Assembly (NCBI RefSeq): GCF_030812335.1
Contig: NZ_JAUSSN010000003.1
Location: 310,001-374,000, forward strand
DNA length: 64,000 nucleotides
Direction of reading: 5' to 3'
DNA from: Pseudarthrobacter oxydans
GTDB taxonomy: Bacteria; Actinomycetota; Actinomycetes; Actinomycetales; Micrococcaceae
Positions within the stretch are counted from its first letter, which is position 1. The number at the start of each line of letters is the position of its first letter. Shown in pieces: positions 33,929 through 42,627 of the stretch. The translations under genes and the position numbers were made by a program. The notes below the pieces were generated by a model, which did no database searches, was not told where the DNA came from, and saw only the letters and a list, made by a program, of their open reading frames with translations.

Positions 33929-35758
33929 TTAACTCGGTCCGGCGGCCAAAAGCTGGGCCCGCAGCTCGCGGCGCTCCCGCTGTTTTTCCGGGTCCGGCAG
34001 CGGCACGGCGGCAAGGAGACGCTGGGTGTAGGGCTCCTGCGGGTTGCGCAGGATCTGGTCCCGGGTGCCCTGCTCGACGATGCGCCCGCGCTGCATCACG
34101 CAGATCCGGTCCGCCAGCACGTCGACGACGGCGAGGTCGTGGGTGACGAAGAGGCAGGCAAAGCCGAGTTCCTTCTGCAGGTTCTGGAACAGGTCGAGCA
34201 CCTTGGCCTGCACGGACACGTCCAGCGCCGAGGTGGGCTCATCGGCGACCATCAGCTTCGGCTTGAGTGAGAGCGCCCGGGCGATGCCCACCCGCTGCTT
34301 CTGCCCGCCGGAGAGCTCGTGCGGGTACCGGTTGCGGTAATTCCGCGGGAGCTCCACCTGATCCAGCAGCGCCTCGATCCGCTGCTGCAGCTCGGCGCCT
34401 TTCGCCACTCCGGCCAGGAACATCGGCTCACCGATGCTCTCGCCGATCGGAAGCCTCGGGTTCAGCGACGACGACGGGTCCTGGAACACCATGCCAACAT
34501 GGCGGCGCATCTCGTGAAGCTGCCGGCCGTTCCTCTTGGCGGCGGAAATATCCTGCCCGACGACCTTCATGGTGCCGGCCGCAACCGGCAGCAGCCCGAC
34601 GGCGGCGCGGCCGATGGTGGTCTTGCCGGACCCGGACTCCCCCACCAGACCGACAACCTGGCCCGGGTAGATCACCAGGTTGGCGCCCTCGACGGCGCGG
34701 AACGCGGGCACGCGGCCCTGCTTGGGGTATTCGATCGCCACGTCCGTCAGCTCCAGCACAGGCTCTCCCTGCGGCTTGGCCGCTGCCGCGGCTGCCAGCG
34801 CCGCGGCGTTTTCACGCTCGCGCCGGAGCAGCTGCTCTTCCGGGATGGAGGTGAGTTCGGCGTGGGTGGCGGCGGCGAGGGCTGCCGTGACGTCCACTTC
34901 CGCGGCGCTGTCCGCGCCGCCCTGGCCGAGGTGGGGAACGGCTGCCAGCAGGGCCTTGGTGTATGCGTGCTGGGGGTTGTGGAAGATCTCGGCTGCGGTC
35001 CCTGTTTCCACGATGACACCGCGGCGCATCACGGCGATCCGGTCCGCGAGGTCGGCGACGACGCCCATGTCGTGGGTGATCAGGACGATCGCGCTGTCGA
35101 GCTTGTTCCGCAGGTTGCGCATGAGGTCCAGGATTTCGGCCTGAACCGTCACGTCGAGGGCCGTGGTCGGCTCATCGGCGATCAGGAGCTTGGGATCGCA
35201 GGACAGCGACTGGGCGATCATGGCACGCTGCCGCTGGCCGCCGGAGAGCTGGTGGGGGTAGGACCGGAAGGCCTTCTCCGGGTCCGGCAGCTCCACGAGC
35301 TCGAGCATGCGCAGGGCGCGCAGCCGGGCCTCGTCGGGCGAGACCTCGCTGTGCAGCCGGACGGTCTCCACGATCTGGGCGCCGACGGTGTACACCGGGT
35401 TCAAAGCGGTCATGGGCTCCTGGAAAATCACGGCCACTTCCTTGCCGCGGACGGCCCGGATGTTCGCTTCGTCCGTGCCCAGCAGCTCCTTTCCGGCGAG
35501 CCTGACGCTCCCGGTTACCCGGCTGTTGCTCGGCAGCAGACCCAGCAGGGCCATCGAGCTGGCACTCTTGCCCGAGCCGGACTCCCCCACGATCGCGAGC
35601 ACCTCACCGGCGCGCACCTCGTAGTTCAGGCCGATGGCGGCAGGCACCCACTTTTTGTCCACGCCGAAGTCGACGCTGAGGTCGCGGACCTCCAGTACGG
35701 GTTCGCTCCTGCCCGGAGCCGGGGCGACGGCTGGATCGAGGGTGATGAAGTCAGTCAT
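33929..35758 (-). CDS. Peptide ABC transporter, fused double ATP-binding protein
   Basis: 609 residues from the ATG at 35758 with AAGGAAAG upstream. Two ABC domains: GESGSGKSASSMALLGLL with LSGGQRQRAMIAQSL in the first, GESGSGKTTIGRAAVGLL with LSGGQKQRVGIARAL in the second. A linker of about 50 residues (VTAALAAATHAELTSIPEEQ) separates them. By order and family it belongs to the upstream Opp system (binding protein 41098, permeases 39136 and 37598), but a PH-domain gene on the other strand lies between it and the permeases. It needs its own promoter or read-through. Confidence 0.92.
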   Translation of the reverse strand: MTDFITLDPAVAPAPGRSEPVLEVRDLSVDFGVDKKWVPAAIGLNYEVRAGEVLAIVGESGSGKSASSMALLGLLPSNSRVTGSVRLAGKELLGTDEANIRAVRGKEVAVIFQEPMTALNPVYTVGAQIVETVRLHSEVSPDEARLRALRMLELVELPDPEKAFRSYPHQLSGGQRQRAMIAQSLSCDPKLLIADEPTTALDVTVQAEILDLMRNLRNKLDSAIVLITHDMGVVADLADRIAVMRRGVIVETGTAAEIFHNPQHAYTKALLAAVPHLGQGGADSAAEVDVTAALAAATHAELTSIPEEQLLRRERENAAALAAAAAAKPQGEPVLELTDVAIEYPKQGRVPAFRAVEGANLVIYPGQVVGLVGESGSGKTTIGRAAVGLLPVAAGTMKVVGQDISAAKRNGRQLHEMRRHVGMVFQDPSSSLNPRLPIGESIGEPMFLAGVAKGAELQQRIEALLDQVELPRNYRNRYPHELSGGQKQRVGIARALSLKPKLMVADEPTSALDVSVQAKVLDLFQNLQKELGFACLFVTHDLAVVDVLADRICVMQRGRIVEQGTRDQILRNPQEPYTQRLLAAVPLPDPEKQRERRELRAQLLAAGPS

Positions 35759-35837
35759 GATGGGGCTTTCCTTCCACCCGGGCCGCCGGTCCACCGGGGA
35801 TTAGTGCTGCGGCTCGGAATACTGAATTATTGGGGGC

Positions 35838-36467
35838 ATGAGCTCTGCGCCGCATGCCGGTACCGTTGAAATCTTCAAGGCCCGAACGAACGCCTGGTTC
35901 GCCTGGCTGTGCTGGGCGGTCGCCGCTCTCGGCATCGCCGTCACGGGGATCACCGCCGGACCGGCGGCGCTGGCCGGAACGGCACCGCTGCTGCTGGTCG
36001 CGTTCCTGGGCTGGCAACTGTTCTGGATGCCCGCCGTGGTGGTGCACGACGGCGGGGTCACCCTGGAGAACCCGTTCCGGTCGGTCCTGGTGCCCTGGGA
36101 GGCCCTGGTGCATGTCGACACCCGGTTCGCCCTCACCCTGGTCACGGCCCGCAAGAGCTACGTGGCCTGGGCCGCACCGGCGCCGGGCATCTGGGGCGGG
36201 CGCAATGCCCGCCCGGAGGACCTCCGCGGCCTGCCGGCAACCACGTACGGTCCCGGCCAGTCCGTGCGGCCCGGGGACCTGAAGTCCACGGACTCCGGCC
36301 AGGCGGCCCGGCTGGTGCGGGAGCGCTGGCATGAACTGGTGGAAAGCGGCGAACTGGCCGCCGGCGATGCCGCCACCACACCGGTCAAAGTAACCTACCG
36401 CTGGGCGGCGGCCGCCGTCGTCGTGCTGTTGCTCGCGGCCAGCTACTGGAGCGTTGCCGCGCAGTAG
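35838..36467 (+). CDS. Bacterial PH-domain membrane protein
   Basis: 209 residues. Two N-terminal membrane helices (about 19-37 and 40-60) lead into a PH-like domain of the bacterial type (MPAVVVHDGGVTLENPFRSVLVPWEALVHVDTRFALTLV), and a third helix ends the protein (about 188-206). Such proteins are common in actinobacteria and have no known function. A G-rich site (GGGGG) precedes the ATG. It sits inside the first Opp operon on the opposite strand, which separates the permeases from the ATPase gene. Confidence 0.75.
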   Translation: MSSAPHAGTVEIFKARTNAWFAWLCWAVAALGIAVTGITAGPAALAGTAPLLLVAFLGWQLFWMPAVVVHDGGVTLENPFRSVLVPWEALVHVDTRFALTLVTARKSYVAWAAPAPGIWGGRNARPEDLRGLPATTYGPGQSVRPGDLKSTDSGQAARLVRERWHELVESGELAAGDAATTPVKVTYRWAAAAVVVLLLAASYWSVAAQ

Positions 36468-36500
36468 CTCATCCGTGCGGGCACTACGGGAGGCCGGCAT

Positions 36501-37598
36501 CTAGTCGTCCTTGGTTCCGTCGAACGCGGTGACGGGTGTCGCCTCGAGGGGATGCTTGCCGTGGTCCTTGGCCTTCTTGGCGTTGAACTTCTTCTGGCGC
36601 GGGTCGAACGCGTCCCGCAGGCCGTCACCGATGAAGTTGATGCTCAGGCAGATCAGCACGATGAACAGGCCAGGGAACCAGAACAGCCACGGCCGCGTAG
36701 CGAAGGCCTCCTGGTTCTGCGAAATCAGGAGCCCGAGCGATGTGTCCGGAGCCTTGACGCCGACACCGAGGTAGCTCAGGGCCGTTTCGGTGAGGATCGC
36801 GGCGGACATGGTCAGCGTGATGTTCACGATCAGCACACCGATGGCGTTGGGCAGTATGTGCTTGAAGATGATCCGGGCGTTGCTGGCCCCGGAGATCCGG
36901 GCCGCATCGACGAATTCGCGTTCGCGCAGCGAGAGGAACTCGCCGCGCATCAGCCGTGCGAGCCCAACCCAGGTAATCAGGCCGAGGAAGATGCCCAGCG
37001 CCAGGATGCCGTTGCTGCTGGCGAAGGTGGCAAACCAGCTGCCGGAGTCCCGCCGGCCGGCCATCTGTGCCATCACGGCGGCGAGCAGGAGCGCCGGAAT
37101 GATGATGATGACGTCGGTGAGGCGCATCAGGATCGCTTCCGTCCAGCCGCGGAAGTAGCCGGACAGGGCCCCGACCACGACGCCGATCAGACCGGCGATG
37201 AGTCCGATCACCAGCATGACGGTGATGGACTGCTGGGCGCCGCGCATGGTCATGGCGAACAGGTCGCGGCCGATCCGGTCCTGGCCGAAGGGGTGGTCGC
37301 CCCAGGCCAGCGGCCACAGCGAGGCGGTGGGCACGCCGTCGTTGACCAGGGGGGTGACCTGGTCGTGGCTGTACTTCCACCAGCCGGGGATGCCCCAGTA
37401 GCCGACGGAGGTGAAGGCCGTGACAAAGATGATGGCGAACACGACGAGACCGATGATGGCGCCGGAGTGGCCCAGGAACCGTTTCCGGACGATCTGCCCC
37501 TGGCTCAGGCCCTTGGCTTCGAGGATGGGCTCGACCCCGGCCGCCGGCAGCCCGGCGTCCTCGGCCATGATTTCGTCCTGCTGACTTGGCTGGCTCAT
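36501..37598 (-). CDS. Peptide ABC transporter permease, OppC/DppC type
   Basis: 365 residues. A cytoplasmic N-terminus of about 40 residues leads into a first membrane helix (GAIIGLVVFAIIFVTAF), a large periplasmic loop with HPFGQDRIGRDLFAMTMRGAQ, further helices and the EAA loop EREFVDAARISGASNARIIFKHILPNAIGVLIV. The C-terminus is basic. The ATG is overlapped by 4 bp by the stop of the OppB-type gene, so both are translated together. It is the downstream permease of the first Opp operon. Confidence 0.92.
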   Translation of the reverse strand: MSQPSQQDEIMAEDAGLPAAGVEPILEAKGLSQGQIVRKRFLGHSGAIIGLVVFAIIFVTAFTSVGYWGIPGWWKYSHDQVTPLVNDGVPTASLWPLAWGDHPFGQDRIGRDLFAMTMRGAQQSITVMLVIGLIAGLIGVVVGALSGYFRGWTEAILMRLTDVIIIIPALLLAAVMAQMAGRRDSGSWFATFASSNGILALGIFLGLITWVGLARLMRGEFLSLREREFVDAARISGASNARIIFKHILPNAIGVLIVNITLTMSAAILTETALSYLGVGVKAPDTSLGLLISQNQEAFATRPWLFWFPGLFIVLICLSINFIGDGLRDAFDPRQKKFNAKKAKDHGKHPLEATPVTAFDGTKDD

Positions 37599-39136
37599 GC
37601 TTTTACCCTTACGCGCGGATCAAGTGCGGAGTACGCAAGGTCCGCAATGAGGTTGAAACCCATGGCTGTGATGGCGACACAGACGAAGACGCCCATCACG
37701 GGGTTGGGGTCGACGTGCGAGATGCCGTCCAGGAACAGGAAGCCCATCCCCCGGACCGAGAAGACAGTTTCTGTGATGACGGCGCCGCCGATCAGCCCGC
37801 CGATGTCGAAGGCCACGATGGTGGCGATCGGGATCAGCGCGTTGCGGAAGGCGTGGCGCATGACGACGGTCCGTTCGGACAGGCCCTTGGCCCGGGCGGT
37901 CCGGATGTAGTCCATGTTCATGATTTCCAGCATCGAGGCCCGGGTGAAGCGGGTGTAGCCGGCCAGCGAGATCAGGATCAGTGCCATGGTCGGCAGGATC
38001 AGGTGCGTGAAGGAGTCCAGGCTCATGATCCAGAAATCGCCCTCGATGTTCGGGGTGCTCGCACCGATGGTGGCGATGGGGCGGCCCCGGACCCGGCTGT
38101 TGTTGAAGTATGTGGGCCACGCCTGCATGTAGCGGTCCAGCAGGATCAGGAATCCGACCAGGAACGAGGTGAGCGCGGCGGCCCGCATGGACTGCCCGCG
38201 GTCGTAGCCGCCCATCAGGAAGCCGATGCCCAGCCCGACCAGGACCGCCGCGACCGCGAGGAGCACGATCATCAGGATGGTGGCCTCGTTGAGCAGCGGC
38301 TGGATGACGAAGTAGACGACCAGTCCGACGCCGACGGCGATCAGCGCTGACTGCAGGGCCTTGCGGTTCTTGAGCCCCGCCGACAGCAGGGTCACGGCGA
38401 ACGCAATGCCGACGCCGGCAATCGCGATGACCACCGGGCCCAGCCCCGGGGTCTTGAACCACTCGGTGGCGGAGAAGTACATCAGCACGGCGGCCGCGAA
38501 CAGGAAAGCGACGCCGCCGATGAGCAGCCGGCGTTTCATCTCGCCGCCGACGGTCACGGCCGTCAGGACGCCGATGACGGCGCCGATGGCGAGGGCTGCC
38601 GGGATCGGTATCTCGGGATTCCGGAGGAAGTTGTTGAACCCGATGGCGCCATACTCCTTCAGCAGCACCGCGACCCAGAAGATCGGGAGGGAGAAGAAGA
38701 GGAAGGCCATGAACGTTACGCCGTAGTCCAGCGTGCTGTACTGGCGCAGGGCGGTGATGATGCCCAGCGTGATGCCGATCAGGATCGCCAGCACGGTGGC
38801 CCCGGTGACCAGGGTCAGGGTCTGCACCAGTGCGTGTCCCAGGGCATCGGTGATGGGCTGGCCCGCGATGTTCTTGCCCAGGTCGCAGGAGTTGGCGAAC
38901 GGGATGAGGCACTGTGCCGCACCGCCGAGCCAGTGGAAATACCGGATGGGGGCCGGCGTGTCCAGCTGCAGCAGCTCGGTGCGTGCGTCCATGAGCTGCT
39001 GTTTGTTGGGGGCGCTGCTGGCACGGAATTCCTCCAGGGGATCGCCTGACGCCGCTGTCAGGAGATACACCAGGAAGGATGCGCCGAGAAGTATGAGGGC
39101 GGCAGTGATGAGCCGCCGGACTATGTAGGTCACCAT
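37595..39136 (-). CDS. Unusually long peptide ABC permease, OppB/DppB type
   Basis: 513 residues from the ATG at 39136 (MVTYIVRRLI); upstream codons do not look like coding sequence. The beginning and end are ordinary OppB: VTYIVRRLITAALILLGASFLVYLL, ALVQTLTLVTGATVLAIL and the EAA loop DYIRTARAKGLSERTVVMRHAFRNALIPI, with YSALDPRVRVKA at the end. Between about residues 166 and 350 there is an insertion of roughly 180 residues with about six more hydrophobic helices, placed before the conserved SFTHLILPTMALILI segment. Family members are usually 305-340 residues. It follows the binding protein and overlaps the OppC-type gene by 4 bp. Confidence 0.9.
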   Translation of the reverse strand: MVTYIVRRLITAALILLGASFLVYLLTAASGDPLEEFRASSAPNKQQLMDARTELLQLDTPAPIRYFHWLGGAAQCLIPFANSCDLGKNIAGQPITDALGHALVQTLTLVTGATVLAILIGITLGIITALRQYSTLDYGVTFMAFLFFSLPIFWVAVLLKEYGAIGFNNFLRNPEIPIPAALAIGAVIGVLTAVTVGGEMKRRLLIGGVAFLFAAAVLMYFSATEWFKTPGLGPVVIAIAGVGIAFAVTLLSAGLKNRKALQSALIAVGVGLVVYFVIQPLLNEATILMIVLLAVAAVLVGLGIGFLMGGYDRGQSMRAAALTSFLVGFLILLDRYMQAWPTYFNNSRVRGRPIATIGASTPNIEGDFWIMSLDSFTHLILPTMALILISLAGYTRFTRASMLEIMNMDYIRTARAKGLSERTVVMRHAFRNALIPIATIVAFDIGGLIGGAVITETVFSVRGMGFLFLDGISHVDPNPVMGVFVCVAITAMGFNLIADLAYSALDPRVRVKA

Positions 39137-39248
39137 GGGAAAGAACCTCGGTATTCGGGGCCAGGGGTTGCCCGGACCGGTCGCAGAGTTTGGCCTTTTC
39201 CCCGCGGATGACGGGCTAGGGCCCGCCATCGTTTGGGGGTGTCGCTAG

Positions 39249-39287
39249 AAAGGCGTCGGAACCAGAATGCCCGGTTCCGACGCCTTT
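39249..39287 (-). terminator. Intra-operon terminator/attenuator after the peptide-binding gene
   Basis: AAAGGCGTCGGAACC (39249-39263) and GGTTCCGACGCCTTT (39273-39287) form a perfect 15-bp stem with a 9-nt loop, 30 bp past the binding-protein stop and before the permease genes. On the minus strand it ends in CTTTC. It would make the binding protein more abundant than the permeases. Confidence 0.8.
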
Positions 39288-39316
39288 AGCTAGCAAGTAT
39301 CACTTGCGGTCGTCGG

Positions 39317-41098
39317 CTACTTCTGTGCCCACTCCCAGAAGTTCCACCAGACACCGGTCTGGTTCGGCATGTACTTCACACCGGTGATGCGGTCGCTGTA
39401 CGCGTCCACGCCAACTGCCTGGAAGATCGGGAGGCCGTAGGAGGAAGCCCAGATCTTCTGGTCGATCTGCTTGATCAGCTCATCCTGCTTGCCCTTGTCG
39501 GTGGTGACAATCAGTTCGTCCATCAGCTTGTCGGCTTCCGGATCGCTGAACTGGTTGAAGTTGGAGTCGTTACCCGTCTTGAAGATCTGCGGGACGCCGG
39601 AGACACCGACACCCGAGTTGATCCAGCCGAAGATGGTGGCATCGTAGCTGCCGTCGCCGAGGGCCTTGCCCCAGTCCGACTTGCCGAGGCCGCCGTCGAC
39701 GATCTTGAAGCCTGCCTTGGTGGCGGACTCGCTGATCAGGGCGAACATGTCCGCACGGTTGGGGTTGTCCTTGTTGTACATGATGCGGACTTCAGGGGTG
39801 GCACCGGCGAGGAGCGACTTTGCACCTTCGATGTCGACATCCTGGTAGGCGGACGAACCGTTGGCCGTGGCGGATTCGGTGTAGAGGGCCTGGTCCGGCA
39901 CGAACAGCTGGGAGTCGAGCGGCTTCGCCTCGGGGTCCAGCTTCTTGACGATCTTGTCGACGATGTCCTTGCGCGGGACGCTCTTCATGAACGCTTCGCG
40001 GACATTCTTCTCGGCAAAGACGCCGCTGAAGTTGAGGTCGATGTGGTCGTAGGAAAGCTGGTTTCCGACCTCGACCGTGACGCCCTGGCTTTCGAGGGCC
40101 TTGAGCTGCTCCACCGTGTCAGCCGAAGCCTGCGGTGCGATGATGTCGGCCTCGCCGTTCTTGAGCGCCTGGACCTGGGCCGGAGCGGAACCGATGTAGC
40201 GGACGGTGATTTCGTCCAGCTTGGCTTCCGGACCCCAGTTGTAGTCCTTGTTCTTGACCATGGTCAGGGACTGGTCCTGGTTGACACCCTTGACAATGTA
40301 GGGGCCGTTGGAGAGGTACAGGTTCGGGTCCGCCGGCAGGGTCTTGGAGTCGAAGCCGGTGTTCCACATCTCCGCCATGGCCTGGAGCTGGGCGTTGGCC
40401 GGCTGGGGTGCCGCGGCGTCGCCGCGCGGCATGCCCTTGAGCAGGTCAACGAATGCCTTCGCATCCGCCAGGCCCGCCTTCTTGGCCAGGACGTGGGCCG
40501 GAATGTCGATACCGGGGCCGCCAATGGCGATTTCCCAGTCAGCAAACGGCTTGGAGTACGTCAGGGTCATGGAGCGGCCGTCTTCGCCGAGTTCCGGGAA
40601 GTCCGTCAGAGCGATGCCCGTCGGATCACCGGCGTAGGAGAAGTAGGACGTTCCGGTCTTTGCCTCGGCGTCGGCATCGTCGTAGTAGCCGGAGAAGGCG
40701 GCCCACTGCAGGACGAGGTCGGCTGCGGTCACGGGGGTGCCGTCGGACCACTTCACGCCGTCGTTGATGGTGTACTTCACTGTCAGCGGGTTGTCCGAGA
40801 CCTTTTCCATCTTGCCGAACTTCTCGTTGCGGACAACGTTCAGTTTGTTGTCGATGTAGAAGAAGCCCGAGTGGGTGGCGTAGCTGATCTTGGAGTTGAT
40901 GTCTGTGTTGCCATCAGCCGTGTTGGGGTTGAACGTGTTGAAGGCGTTCACCTCCACGACTGTTGCAGATCCGCCTGATTTGCTTGCTGCCGCAGCAGTG
41001 GTCGGGGTTGTCCCGCCGCTGTTGCCCGCGCAGGCGCTGAGGGCCAGGGCAGCTGCTGCTGCCACGCCCACTGCTTTGGAAATACGACCGAAGCGCAT
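39317..41098 (-). CDS. Peptide-binding lipoprotein of ABC transporter (family 5)
   Basis: 593 residues from the ATG at 41098, set by AAGGAGG 5 nt upstream; a longer frame has no support. The lipobox is LSAC (C23). The mature protein has family-5 features: YTINDGVKWSDGTPVTAADLVLQW, YLSNGPYIVKGVNQDQSLTMVKN and FAEKNVREAFMKSVPRKDIVDKIV. It is paralogous to the binding protein at 31992-33677 and shares its GGAGGCGGA-ATG leader, although they differ in sequence. It heads the first Opp operon. Confidence 0.92.
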   Translation of the reverse strand: MRFGRISKAVGVAAAAALALSACAGNSGGTTPTTAAAASKSGGSATVVEVNAFNTFNPNTADGNTDINSKISYATHSGFFYIDNKLNVVRNEKFGKMEKVSDNPLTVKYTINDGVKWSDGTPVTAADLVLQWAAFSGYYDDADAEAKTGTSYFSYAGDPTGIALTDFPELGEDGRSMTLTYSKPFADWEIAIGGPGIDIPAHVLAKKAGLADAKAFVDLLKGMPRGDAAAPQPANAQLQAMAEMWNTGFDSKTLPADPNLYLSNGPYIVKGVNQDQSLTMVKNKDYNWGPEAKLDEITVRYIGSAPAQVQALKNGEADIIAPQASADTVEQLKALESQGVTVEVGNQLSYDHIDLNFSGVFAEKNVREAFMKSVPRKDIVDKIVKKLDPEAKPLDSQLFVPDQALYTESATANGSSAYQDVDIEGAKSLLAGATPEVRIMYNKDNPNRADMFALISESATKAGFKIVDGGLGKSDWGKALGDGSYDATIFGWINSGVGVSGVPQIFKTGNDSNFNQFSDPEADKLMDELIVTTDKGKQDELIKQIDQKIWASSYGLPIFQAVGVDAYSDRITGVKYMPNQTGVWWNFWEWAQK

Positions 41099-41151
41099 TC
41101 CGCCTCCTTGTTTCTGTGGTGTGGTTGAGACCGAGGCCGTAGGCACCGGGC

Positions 41152-41263
41152 AGACGTCCACACTCCCCCAGCGGCAGTGTGGTCCGTCTCACATGGGATG
41201 TAGCGTAAGCCCGAAATTCAGCGCCGGGCGATGAAAGTTGACCGACTGTAAAGTTCGTTACAG
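41152..41263 (-). promoter_or_regulatory. 5' leader hairpin and inverted repeat of the first Opp operon
   Basis: The gap 41099-41422 (324 bp) holds the promoter side of the Opp operon and the ychF terminator. AGACG-T-CCACACT (41152-41164) pairs with AGTGTGG-TC-CGTCT (41176-41189): a 12-bp hairpin about 55 nt before the start. Upstream, CTGTAA-N6-TTACAG (41246-41263) is a perfect 6-bp inverted repeat that could be an operator. TACGCT (minus strand, 41209-41214) is a possible -10. Confidence 0.45.
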
Positions 41264-41355
41264 AGCTGCAACATTGTGCGGCGTTTCCCGGGTCGAATTC
41301 ATCACGGTCTATTGACGTCCCGCACGCCCGGCGCTAATGTTCCCGGGCACAGGAA

Positions 41356-41381
41356 AAGCCCCGATTCTCACATCGGGGCTT
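41356..41381 (-). terminator. Intrinsic terminator of ychF
   Basis: AAGCCCCGAT (41356-41365) and ATCGGGGCTT (41372-41381) form a perfect 10-bp stem with a 6-nt loop. On the minus strand the stem runs into TTTTCC. It lies about 40 bp past the ychF stop. Confidence 0.9.
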
Positions 41382-41422
41382 CTCGAGTTAATCCTTAATT
41401 ACTTGATGAATTCATCAATCCG

Positions 41423-42508
41423 TCACACGTTGAAGCGGAACTCCACGACGTCGCCGTCGACCATGACATATTCCTTGCCTTCGATCCGGACCTTGCCGCG
41501 GGACTTCGCCTCCGCCATGGACCCGGCGTCGATGAGGTCGTCGAAGGAGACGACCTCGGCCTTGATGAAGCCGCGCTGGAAATCGGAGTGGATGACGCCG
41601 GCCGCCTGCGGGGCCGTGTCGCCCTGGTGGATGGTCCACGCCCGGGTTTCCTTTGGTCCTGCGGTCAGGTAGGTCTGCAGCCCGAGGGTGTGGAAGCCGA
41701 CGCGGGCCAGCTGGTCCAGGCCGGATTCGTCCTGGCCGTTCATCTCCAGCATTTCGCGGGCCTCTTCCTCGTCCAGTTCGACGAGGTCCGATTCGAGCTT
41801 GGCGTCGAGGAAGATGGCGTCAGCCGGGGCCACCATGGCGCGCAGTTCCTCCTGCTTCTCCGGGCTGCCCAGGATGCCCTCGTCCGCGTTGAAGACGTAG
41901 ATGATGGGCTTGGCGGTCAGGAGGCTGAGCTCCCTGAGGTGCTCCATCTCCAGCTTGTCGCGCTTGACCGAGGCGAAAATGGTGTCGCCGCGTTCGAGGA
42001 CGGCTTGGGCGGCCTTGATCGCAGTCAGCTCGGCGGCGTCCCGCTTCTTGATCTTGACTTCTTTTTCGATCCGGGGAATCGCGTTTTCAATGGTCTGAAG
42101 GTCGGCCAGGATCAGCTCGGTGTTGATGATCTCCATGTCCGAGCGGGGATCCACCTTGCCGTCGACGTGGATGACGTCGGGGTCATCGAACACGCGGACA
42201 ACCTGGGCGATGGCCTCGGCCTCGCGGATGTTGGCGAGGAACTTGTTGCCCAGTCCTTCGCCCTCCGAGGCACCCTTGACGATCCCGGCGATGTCGACGA
42301 AGGACACCGGGGCGGGCAGCAGGCGCGCCGATCCGAAGACGGCGGCCAGCTTGGCCAGCCGCGGGTCCGGCAGGTTGACTACACCGACGTTCGGCTCGAT
42401 CGTGGCGAACGGGTAGTTCGCTGCGAGCACCTGGTTGCGGGTCAGTGCGTTGAAAAGAGTTGATTTGCCGACGTTGGGCAGTCCGACGATGCCAATAGTA
42501 AGAGCCAC
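41423..42508 (-). CDS. ychF: Redox-regulated ATPase YchF (Obg family)
   Basis: 361 residues, GTG start. G1 is [16 protein letters not shown]3 is [20 protein letters not shown], and the G4 position reads NADE instead of NKxD, which explains the known preference of YchF for ATP. A coiled-coil insertion ([25 protein letters not shown]) and a C-terminal TGS domain ([37 protein letters not shown]) complete the family layout. It associates with ribosomes. TAGAAT lies 8 nt before the GTG, so the mRNA may be nearly leaderless. Confidence 0.95.
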   Translation of the reverse strand: MALTIGIVGLPNVGKSTLFNALTRNQVLAANYPFATIEPNVGVVNLPDPRLAKLAAVFGSARLLPAPVSFVDIAGIVKGASEGEGLGNKFLANIREAEAIAQVVRVFDDPDVIHVDGKVDPRSDMEIINTELILADLQTIENAIPRIEKEVKIKKRDAAELTAIKAAQAVLERGDTIFASVKRDKLEMEHLRELSLLTAKPIIYVFNADEGILGSPEKQEELRAMVAPADAIFLDAKLESDLVELDEEEAREMLEMNGQDESGLDQLARVGFHTLGLQTYLTAGPKETRAWTIHQGDTAPQAAGVIHSDFQRGFIKAEVVSFDDLIDAGSMAEAKSRGKVRIEGKEYVMVDGDVVEFRFNV

Positions 42509-42627
42509 GAGTACTAATTCTACCTGCTGCGGCCGGGGTCCCCTGCGGGGGCCCGGTTGGAAGGATGGTTAGGCCGCCGGCAGGGCGTCGGCGGGAAACT
42601 GTCGGAGGGGCATGCCACAGTGAAGAC

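Noticed and set aside
36552..37910. 452-codon plus-strand frame
   Set aside because: Antisense to the OppC/OppB permease genes; no membrane or domain pattern of its own.
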